A stretch of 64,000 nt of DNA, from contig CALUHH010000005.1 in NCBI GenBank assembly GCA_944320385.1, forward strand, positions 23,360-87,359, given 5' to 3'. Shown one piece after another: positions 28,459 through 35,082 of this stretch. The DNA is from an uncultured Atopobiaceae bacterium (lineage in GTDB: Bacteria > Actinomycetota > Coriobacteriia > Coriobacteriales > Atopobiaceae). Position 1 is the stretch's first letter. Each line of letters opens with the position of its first letter. The notes below the pieces were generated by a model. The model saw nothing but the letters and a program-made list of their open reading frames with translations. It was not told where the DNA came from and ran no database searches. A program made the position numbers and the translations under genes.

Positions 28459-29463
28459 TTGATTTACACAATGACGTTGAACCCCGCCCTCGACTATGTC
28501 ATGCACCCCCTGACCCTGGACATGGGATTCACCAACCGCTCTTCCAACGAGGAGCTCCACTGTGGCGGCAACGGCATCAACATCGCCACGATCCTCAACG
28601 AGCTCGAGACCCCCAGCATCGCCATGGGCATCGCTGCGGGCTTCACGGGCGACTACCTCCTCCGCCGCCTGCAGGAGAAGGGCATCGCGAGCAACTTCGT
28701 CCTTCTCGACCGCGGCTACACCCGCATCAACGTCAAGCTCAACGGCATCGTCATGACGATGGTCAACGGCATGGGCCCCAAGATCCCCGAGAAGAAGGTC
28801 GACGAGCTCCTCCAGCGCATGGACGTCGTCGGCGCCGGTGACACGCTCGTCCTCACGGGCTCCATCCCCAACACCCTCCCCGAGGACATGTACTCCCAGA
28901 TCATGCGCCGCCTGGGCGGCCGCGGCATCCAGTTCGTCGTGGACGCCCCGGGTCAGCTGCTCATGGAGGCCCTCGAGATGCACCCGTTCCTCATCAAGCC
29001 CAACAACCACGAGGTCGGCCGCATCTACGGCGTCAACATCGAGGAGCCCGAGGAGTGCATGCCCTACGCGCACAAGCTCCAGGAGGCTGGCGCGCGCAAC
29101 GTCATCATCTCCTGCGGCGGTCACGGCTCGCTGCTGCTCGACGAGAACGGCGCCGAGCACATCGTCCCGACCGCCCGCATCAAGCTCGTCAACGCGACGG
29201 GCGCCGGCGACTCCATGGTCGGAGGCTTCCTCTCCCAGGTCACGCATGGCGTCGACTACGAGACGGCTCTCATCTTCGCGTCCGCCTGCGGCACCGCGAC
29301 GGCGGCGAGCAAGGGCATCGCAAAGCGCTCGACCATCGACCGCGTGGTCACCGCGCTCTACAAGAAGATGGGTCGAGCCATCCCCGGCACCATCGCGCGC
29401 GACATCCAGGCCAACAAGGACCGCGAGGCTGCCGCCGAGGCCGCTGCCGCGGCCGAGAACTAG
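28459..29463 (+). CDS. PfkB-family kinase, 1-phosphofructokinase-like
   Basis: The start is TTG 28459, placed by GGAAGGAG eight bases upstream and by the family's N-terminus (MIYTMTLNPALDYVMHP). The 334-residue protein has the PfkB signatures: GGNGINIATILNELE near residues 35-50 and VNATGAGDSMVGGF near 244-257 with the catalytic Asp. The TLNPALD start is characteristic of FruK and tagatose-6-phosphate kinases. Enzyme I of the PTS follows directly, so it likely phosphorylates fructose 1-phosphate made by the PTS. The Ala-rich tail is a local extension. Confidence 0.87.
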   Translation: MIYTMTLNPALDYVMHPLTLDMGFTNRSSNEELHCGGNGINIATILNELETPSIAMGIAAGFTGDYLLRRLQEKGIASNFVLLDRGYTRINVKLNGIVMTMVNGMGPKIPEKKVDELLQRMDVVGAGDTLVLTGSIPNTLPEDMYSQIMRRLGGRGIQFVVDAPGQLLMEALEMHPFLIKPNNHEVGRIYGVNIEEPEECMPYAHKLQEAGARNVIISCGGHGSLLLDENGAEHIVPTARIKLVNATGAGDSMVGGFLSQVTHGVDYETALIFASACGTATAASKGIAKRSTIDRVVTALYKKMGRAIPGTIARDIQANKDREAAAEAAAAAEN

Positions 29464-29556
29464 CGCCTGGCCCGCTTGGGTTTCTCGTCTCGGCCGTGCC
29501 GGGGCGTGGACGTTGTTGGGATACGGCCGCCTGGCGGCCAGAAGGTAGGGGGTAAC

Positions 29557-31260
29557 ATGTACGAGGGAGTCAACGCATCTGACGGCATCGGCATTGGCGT
29601 CGCGCGCGTCGCCGTCGAGCCCGACCTGAGCTTCACGCCGCACAAGCCCGACGATGCCGGTGACGAGAAGCAGCGCTACGCCGCCGCCGTCGCCAAGTTC
29701 ATCGAGCAGACCAACGCCCAGATCGAGCGCATGACGCAGACCGTGGGCGAGGAGGCCGCCGCCATCATGGGCGCCCACATCGAGTTCGCCGAGGACGAGG
29801 GCATCCAGGAGATGGTCAACGGGTCGATCGATTCCGGCATGTGCGCCGAGCAGGCCGTCTCCGAGGCCTATGACATGTACTACAACATGTTCTCCAACAT
29901 GGAGGACGAGCTGTTCCGCGAGCGCGCCGCCGACGTCGCCGACGTCAAGACCGGCCTCCTCGCCGACCTGCTGGGCAAGGAGCTCGTCGACCTCTCCGCG
30001 CTGCCCGAGAACTCCGTCGTCGTCGTGCACGAGCTCACGCCGTCCATGACCGCGGACATCGACAAGGACAACGTCGCCGCCATCGTGACCGAGACCGGCG
30101 GCCGCACGTCCCACTCCGCCATCATCGCGCGCGCCCTGGAGATCCCCGCGGTCCTCTCCGTCGCGGACTGCACCAAGAACATCAAGAGCGGCGACATGGT
30201 CATCGTCGACGGCTCCCGCGGTCGCGTCATCGCCAACCCGGCGGACAACGACCTCGCGCACTATCGCGCCAAGGCGAAGCAGTTCGCCGAGGAGAAGCAG
30301 GCTCTCGAGGCCTACCGCGGCAAGCCCACGGTCACGGGCGACGGCGACAAGGTTCTTCTCGTCGCCAACATCGGCAACCCGGACGACGCCAACGTCGCGT
30401 CCGAGCACGACTGCGAGGGCGTGGGACTGTTCCGCTCCGAGTTCCTGTTCATGGACGCCAAGGAGCTCCCGTCCGAGGACGAGCAGTTCGCCGCTTACCA
30501 GAAGGTCGCGCTGCGCATGAAGGACCAGCCGGTCATCATCCGCACGCTCGACGTGGGCGGCGACAAGGAGATCCCGTACATGAACCTCCAGAAGGAGGAG
30601 AACCCCTTCATGGGGTACCGTGCGGTCCGCTACTGCCTCAACAACCCCGACCAGTACAAGGTCCAGCTCACGGCGCTGCTGCGCGCCTCCGCCTTTGGCG
30701 ACATCAAGATCATGGTGCCGCTCGTGACCAACATCGACGAGATTCGCCAGGTCAAGGCGCTCGTGGACGAGTGCAAGGCCGATCTCGACGCCCGTGGCGT
30801 CTCCTATAACAAGGAGATTGAGATCGGCACCATGATCGAGACGCCCGCCGCGTCCCTGATCGCCGACGACCTCGCCGCCGAGTGCGACTTCTTCTCCATC
30901 GGCACCAACGACCTCATCGGCTACACCATGTGCGCCGACCGCGGCAACGACAAGGTCGGCTACCTCTACGACGTCTACCAGCCCGCCGTCCTGCGCTCTC
31001 TCAAGCGCATCATCGAGGAGGGCAACAAGGCCGGCATCATGGTCGGCATGTGCGGCGAGGCCGCGGCCGACCCGCTGCTGATCCCGGTGCTCATCTCCTT
31101 TGGCCTGGGCGAGTTCTCCGTGTCCGCCCCGTCGATCCTGCGCACGCGGCGCATCATCTCCGAGTGGACCAAGGCGGAGGCCGACGCCCTCACCGAGAAG
31201 GTCATGAGGCTCAAGACCGCCGCCGAGGTCAAGGCCATGCTCCAGGCCGCCGCCCGCTAG
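29557..31260 (+). CDS. ptsI: Phosphoenolpyruvate-protein phosphotransferase (PTS enzyme I)
   Basis: ATG 29557 follows GGTAGGGGG. The 567-residue protein transfers phosphate from PEP to HPr. It has the phospho-His motif GGRTSHSAIIARAL (about residue 190), the PEP-binding site LFRSEFLFMD (about 290), DVGGDKEIPY, and the catalytic MVGMCGEAAADP near 500. The N-terminus is shorter and more divergent than in Bacilli but complete. It is preceded by the PfkB kinase gene; no HPr gene is in view. A REP palindrome starts on the base after the stop codon. Confidence 0.96.
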   Translation: MYEGVNASDGIGIGVARVAVEPDLSFTPHKPDDAGDEKQRYAAAVAKFIEQTNAQIERMTQTVGEEAAAIMGAHIEFAEDEGIQEMVNGSIDSGMCAEQAVSEAYDMYYNMFSNMEDELFRERAADVADVKTGLLADLLGKELVDLSALPENSVVVVHELTPSMTADIDKDNVAAIVTETGGRTSHSAIIARALEIPAVLSVADCTKNIKSGDMVIVDGSRGRVIANPADNDLAHYRAKAKQFAEEKQALEAYRGKPTVTGDGDKVLLVANIGNPDDANVASEHDCEGVGLFRSEFLFMDAKELPSEDEQFAAYQKVALRMKDQPVIIRTLDVGGDKEIPYMNLQKEENPFMGYRAVRYCLNNPDQYKVQLTALLRASAFGDIKIMVPLVTNIDEIRQVKALVDECKADLDARGVSYNKEIEIGTMIETPAASLIADDLAAECDFFSIGTNDLIGYTMCADRGNDKVGYLYDVYQPAVLRSLKRIIEEGNKAGIMVGMCGEAAADPLLIPVLISFGLGEFSVSAPSILRTRRIISEWTKAEADALTEKVMRLKTAAEVKAMLQAAAR

Positions 31261-31291
31261 CTGTCAATTGGGGACAGTCCCCAAATTACAG
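31261..31291. repeat. REP palindrome, left of the RAYT gene
   Basis: CTGTCAATTGGGGAC is followed by AGTCCCCAAATTACAG, with two mismatches in the outer arm. It starts immediately after the ptsI stop and flanks the REP-associated transposase gene. Confidence 0.9.
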
Positions 31292-31393
31292 AAAACTTTG
31301 ATGCCGCTCGCCGAACCGTTGGCGGGCGGCATCTTCATTTTGCCGCGCGTTGGGTATGAATCGCCCCACTCAAATTGTTAGGGGGGTACGCAT

Positions 31394-32146
31394 ATGCCAA
31401 GAGGGCCGAGGGTGCAGTCTGATTCGGGGTACTATCACGTCATTTTGCAGGGCGCGGGCAAGCAGGTGATATTCGAGGACGATGAGGACAGGAGGACTTT
31501 TCTGCGCCTCTTGGGCCTCTCCTCTGAGCGCGCGGGGGCAAAGGTGCTGTCCTACTGCCTCATGAGCAACCATGTCCATCTCTTGATTGACGACCCGGTC
31601 AATGGCCTGAGCTCGCTCATGCACTGGCTCACTTCGACGTATGCACGCCATTTCAACGAGCGTTGGGACCATGTGGGCCACGTCTTCCGCTCGAGGTTCT
31701 CGAGCATACCCATTGAGTCAGATGACCAGCTACTGAACGTCGTCAGGTACATCCACAGAAATCCCGTCAAGGCGCATCTCGCAGCGGCCGCTGACTATCG
31801 CTGGAGCAGCTACCACGAGTTCACTGACGGCGGTGAGATCTGTCACACCCAAGATCTTCTCGACCTGCTGGGCGGCGCAGACGGATTTCGTTCGCTGGTC
31901 GACGAAGAGGAAGGCGCTCCCTATTTCCCCCGTATCACCAAGAGAGTGCCTGATGACGATGCCGCTGACGCCGCGAAGGCGGCGCTGTGGCCCGTCCGCG
32001 CCAACGATCTCAAGGGACTTTCTCCAGACGTGCGCGCCCAACATGTCCGATCTCTTCGCGATGCCGGGCTTTCGATTAAGCAGATGGTGAGGCTGACGGG
32101 ACTAGGGCGCTATGCAATCGAGAAGGACCTGCATGACGTCTGTTAA
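31394..32146 (+). CDS. REP-associated tyrosine transposase (RAYT, Y1/HUH family)
   Basis: ATG 31394 follows AGGGGGG. The 250-residue protein has the Y1 transposase core: SYCLMSNHVHLLID with the HUH histidines His60 and His62, and VRYIHRNPVKAHL with the likely catalytic Tyr119. A C-terminal helix-turn-helix-like region (residues 205-250) may bind the hairpins. RAYTs are single-copy domesticated relatives of IS200/IS605 transposases that bind and cut REP palindromes. Here one palindrome precedes the gene and another contains its stop (VC then TAA). The same hairpin occurs at least six times in the window, so this enzyme is the likely mover. Confidence 0.92.
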   Translation: MPRGPRVQSDSGYYHVILQGAGKQVIFEDDEDRRTFLRLLGLSSERAGAKVLSYCLMSNHVHLLIDDPVNGLSSLMHWLTSTYARHFNERWDHVGHVFRSRFSSIPIESDDQLLNVVRYIHRNPVKAHLAAAADYRWSSYHEFTDGGEICHTQDLLDLLGGADGFRSLVDEEEGAPYFPRITKRVPDDDAADAAKAALWPVRANDLKGLSPDVRAQHVRSLRDAGLSIKQMVRLTGLGRYAIEKDLHDVC

Positions 32147-32170
32147 TTGGGGACTGTCCCCAATTAACAG
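32140..32170. repeat. REP palindrome shared by the stops of two convergent genes
   Basis: A perfect 31-base palindrome (arms CTGTTAATTGGGGAC). The TAA in each arm is the stop codon of one gene: the RAYT gene on the plus strand and the lipid kinase gene on the minus strand. Both proteins therefore end in Val-Cys. Confidence 0.95.
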
Positions 32171-33087
32171 ACGACGCGGAGGGCGCGGGGGATGACGTCG
32201 ATCTCGAAGCGCGTGCCCGTGAGCTGCTCGCCGTCGACCTGGCAGGGCGGCTCGTTTGCAAAGTCGACGGAGGCGTGGCGGAAGCGGCGCAGCCGAACGA
32301 CGCTTGACCTCGCGTGTCGTCCCGAGCGCGCCAGCCCAAAGAGCGCCAGCAGATGGGGAATCAGCGGCTTGCGCACGTTGTAGCAGACGTCGAGGAGGCC
32401 GTCGCAGGGATCGGCGTCGGGGCACACGAGGAAGCCCCCGCCGTAGCTCGGCCCCACCTGCACGGCAAAGATGAGCGTCGAGAGCTCGACGGGCTCGTCG
32501 TCGTCAAAGCGCGCGACGCACGGGAATCCGCCGTGCGCCCGCGAGAGCACCTTGAGGCCCGAGGTGACGAAGAGGGCCTCACCCTCTTGGGACGTGTCGG
32601 CAGCGCGGCGCGTGGTCGTGTCGATCGCTATCGCCGCATCGAGGCCAAAGGAGAGTGTCTCCATGAAGTGGACGCCGTTGACGCGGCCGACCTCCATCTC
32701 GCGAACCCGACCGCGAACAAGCCGCGCGAACGCGCCCTCGACGTCGTTTCTGGGCATGTCGATCGTGCGCGCAAAGTCGTTGCCGGAGCCGAGCGGGATG
32801 ACGCCGAGCTGCGGCCGAGAAGGCTCCGGCAGCTCCATGAGGCCGTTCACGACCTCGTGGATGACGCCGTCGCCACCGAGCGCGAGCACCGTGTCAAAGC
32901 CCGTGGCATCGGCGGCGATCCCGACGGCGTCGCCGGGGCCCTCGGTGAGGCGCACCTCGTAGCCGCGCGTCGCGGAGGAGTAGCTTCCCAGAAAGCGCCG
33001 GGCAAAGTCGGCGCCGGCAGCACCCTTGCCGCTGTGGGCAGCGGGGTTGGCAATCAAGAGCGTGCGTCCGAGCGGCGAGTCGGCCAT
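32164..33087 (-). CDS. Diacylglycerol/lipid kinase (DagK/YegS family)
   Basis: The 307-residue protein has the DAGK catalytic domain: LIANPAAHSGKG at the start, the nucleotide-binding ALGGDGVIHEVVNGL (about residues 68-82) and PLGSGNDFAR (about 97-106). A C-terminal beta-sandwich contains QVDGEQL, as in YegS and DgkB. It phosphorylates diacylglycerol or a related lipid in membrane lipid recycling, for example after lipoteichoic acid synthesis. Its last residues (RVVC) and stop come from the REP palindrome at 32140, replacing the family's usual tail. The upstream gene is a small membrane protein on the same strand. Confidence 0.92.
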   Translation of the reverse strand: MADSPLGRTLLIANPAAHSGKGAAGADFARRFLGSYSSATRGYEVRLTEGPGDAVGIAADATGFDTVLALGGDGVIHEVVNGLMELPEPSRPQLGVIPLGSGNDFARTIDMPRNDVEGAFARLVRGRVREMEVGRVNGVHFMETLSFGLDAAIAIDTTTRRAADTSQEGEALFVTSGLKVLSRAHGGFPCVARFDDDEPVELSTLIFAVQVGPSYGGGFLVCPDADPCDGLLDVCYNVRKPLIPHLLALFGLARSGRHARSSVVRLRRFRHASVDFANEPPCQVDGEQLTGTRFEIDVIPRALRVVC

Positions 33088-33149
33088 GCGTCACCCTTCT
33101 CGAGGTCCTTCTCGCCTCGATTGTACGACACGCGGCGACGCGCCTGACG

Positions 33150-33605
33150 CTACGGCGCGATGCCGTCAACCGGTCCGAGATAAACCTTGTTGTCCGCCAG
33201 AAGAAGCGGATAGCCCACAACGGGGAGCAGGACGAGCGCGACCGCGTAGCCCGGTCCGGCCCCGAAGGCGCGCGCCAGGCGCTCGCTCACCGCAAGCTGC
33301 GTCACGACCCAGAGCACAAGGATGAGCACAGCTATGACCTGCATCTCAAAGTATCGTCCCAGGCCGAGAAGAACGGAGAGGATCTGCGCCGCACTCGCCA
33401 AAGAGGCAACCGTGCCCAGCAGCCGGCTCCCGGAAGCTCTCTTGCACACCTCCCAGGTCGAGAAGACCGGGATGATCGCAGCCCAGCGCCTCCCGCCCAT
33501 CCTTGCGAGGGCCGCCCATCTGCCAGCAACGGTGCTGAGCATGAGAATGACGACAGCGGGAAACCACAGCGTCATGAGGGAGTTAGAGAGGAACAGGTCT
33601 TCCAC
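33150..33605 (-). CDS. DUF5684-like small membrane protein
   Basis: GTG 33605 follows AAGGGGG. The 151-residue protein has four or five membrane helices and the characteristic pair of motifs GGRRWAAIIPVFSTWEV (about residues 37-53) and FGAGPGYAVALVLLPVVGYPL (about 113-133). These match the small DUF5684-type proteins often found next to signal peptidase genes in Gram-positive bacteria. Function is unknown. It lies 62 bases upstream of the lipid kinase gene on the same strand and may be cotranscribed with it. Confidence 0.7.
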   Translation of the reverse strand: MEDLFLSNSLMTLWFPAVVILMLSTVAGRWAALARMGGRRWAAIIPVFSTWEVCKRASGSRLLGTVASLASAAQILSVLLGLGRYFEMQVIAVLILVLWVVTQLAVSERLARAFGAGPGYAVALVLLPVVGYPLLLADNKVYLGPVDGIAP

Positions 33606-33687
33606 GATGACCCCCTTCCCGAGGTTATGGTAAGCCTACCCGCCCATGGCGCGTCTAATCACCCGCAGAAGGGATTCGGCGACCGGT

Positions 33688-33734
33688 CTGTTAATTGGGG
33701 ACTGTCCCCAATTAACAGATTGCCCGGCGGGCGG
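33688..33734. repeat. REP palindrome with GC-rich extension, providing a -35 box
   Basis: A perfect palindrome (33688-33718) is followed by ATTGCCCGGCGGGCGG, identical to the extension at 26330. TTGCCC in the extension is spaced 17 bases from TATACT upstream of tRNA-Pro. Confidence 0.9.
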
Positions 33735-33748
33735 AGCTCGCCTATACT
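33720..33748 (+). promoter_or_regulatory. Promoter of the tRNA-Pro/tRNA-Gly transcript
   Basis: TTGCCC (33720-33725), a 17-base spacer and TATACT (33743-33748), 14 bases before tRNA-Pro. The -35 box belongs to the repeat extension. Confidence 0.75.
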
Positions 33749-33761
33749 TGTCTCTTGCGAC

Positions 33762-33838
33762 CGGGGCGTGGCGCAGCTTGGTAGCGCATCTGCTTTGGGA
33801 GCAGAGGGTCGCTGGTTCGAATCCAGTCGCCCCGACCA
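33762..33838 (+). tRNA. tRNA-Pro (TGG)
   Basis: A 77-base cloverleaf with anticodon loop TTTGGGA (TGG) and encoded CCA. Confidence 0.95.
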
Positions 33839-33843
33839 CGCAC

Positions 33844-33917
<74 letters not shown>

Positions 33918-33925
33918 TGACAGAC

Positions 33926-33956
33926 AAGGCCCGGGCCGCGTGCCCGGGCCTTTTTT
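33926..33956 (+). terminator. Intrinsic terminator of the tRNA-Pro/Gly transcript
   Basis: AAGGCCCGGGC-N4-5-GCCCGGGCC is followed by six T. A textbook terminator. Confidence 0.95.
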
Positions 33957-34041
33957 GGTAATGCGGAGGAGCGCTCCCCCGCCCGCGCCCGAAGCCGCTT
34001 GCGCTATCCTTGTCTCGTCTTCCAAAGGAGGTAGCACCCAA

Positions 34042-35082
34042 GTGGAGAAGAACGACAGCCCCCTGCAGCACCCCTCGATCTCTGTCGTGGTGCCCTGCTA
34101 TAACGAGGAGGAGAGCCTCCCCATCTTTGCCCGCGAGCTCGCCCGCGTGACCGCGGAGCTCATGGCACTGCCGACGCCGCCCCGTTCGCTTGAGCTCATC
34201 CTCGTGGACGACGGGTCAACTGACCGCACCCTCGAGGTCATCCACGGGCTCGCGGAGCGCGACGACCTCCCCTACCAGGTCCGCTGGACCTCGTTCTCGC
34301 GCAACTTCGGCAAGGAGTCCGGCCTCTACGCCGGTCTCGAGGCGGCGCGCGGCGACCTCGTCGCCACGATGGACGCGGACATGCAGGACCCGCCCGCGCT
34401 GCTCCCCCAGATGTACTCCGACCTCCTCACGGGCGCATGGGACTCCATCGCGACGCGCCGCGTCGACCGCGCGGGCGAGCCGCCGATCCGCTCGGCGTTC
34501 GCGCGGCTCTTCTACCGCATCATCAACAAGATCTCCGACGCCGACATCGTCGACGGCGCGCGCGACTTCCGCCTCATGACCCGGCCCGTCGTCGACGCCG
34601 TGCTCGCCATGGCCGAGCGCAACCGCTTCACAAAGGGCATCTACGGCTGGGTCGGCTTCAGGACCAAGTGGCTCCCGTACGAGAACGTCGACCGCGCGGC
34701 CGGCGAGACCAAGTGGAGCTTCTTCAAGCTCGCGCTGTACGCGCTCGACGGCGTCGCCGCGTTCTCGACCATGCCGCTCGCCATCGCCTCGGTTCTCGGC
34801 GGCCTGTTCTGCATCATCGCCCTGGTCATGGCGATCGTGGTCGTCGTCCGCGCGATCATGTTCGGCGACCCCGTCGCCGGTTGGCCGTCGCTGATGACCG
34901 CGCTCCTCCTGGTGGGCGGCGCACAGCTGCTGTGCCTCGGCGTCATCGGCCAGTACCTCGCCAAGGCCTACGTCGAGACCAAGCATCGCCCCATCTACCT
35001 CGCGCGCGAGCGCGGCGAGGGCCCCCTTCCCCAAACGGGCGCGAAGGGCGCGACCCCGGCCGAGAAGGACGTGCGCTCGTGA
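34042..35082 (+). CDS. GT2 glycosyltransferase, polyprenyl-phosphate type (GtrB/DPM1-like)
   Basis: GTG 34042 follows AAAGGAGGT; TATCCT at 34005 is a possible -10 box. The 346-residue protein has a GT-A domain: SVVVPCYNEEESLP (residues 13-26), LILVDDGSTDRT, SRNFGKESGLYAGL and the DxD motif MDADMQDPP (about residue 113). Two C-terminal membrane helices follow (about 245-270 and 285-310). This family charges undecaprenyl phosphate with a sugar on the inner face of the membrane. With the YfhO and GtrA genes behind it, it should decorate a wall polymer. The second and third codons overlap a GAGAAGAAC word. Confidence 0.93.
   Translation: MEKNDSPLQHPSISVVVPCYNEEESLPIFARELARVTAELMALPTPPRSLELILVDDGSTDRTLEVIHGLAERDDLPYQVRWTSFSRNFGKESGLYAGLEAARGDLVATMDADMQDPPALLPQMYSDLLTGAWDSIATRRVDRAGEPPIRSAFARLFYRIINKISDADIVDGARDFRLMTRPVVDAVLAMAERNRFTKGIYGWVGFRTKWLPYENVDRAAGETKWSFFKLALYALDGVAAFSTMPLAIASVLGGLFCIIALVMAIVVVVRAIMFGDPVAGWPSLMTALLLVGGAQLLCLGVIGQYLAKAYVETKHRPIYLARERGEGPLPQTGAKGATPAEKDVRS

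Noticed and set aside
31394..32146. Ordinary IS200/IS605 insertion
   Set aside because: There is no TnpB, the gene is of the longer RAYT form, and it is framed by REP palindromes rather than IS ends.
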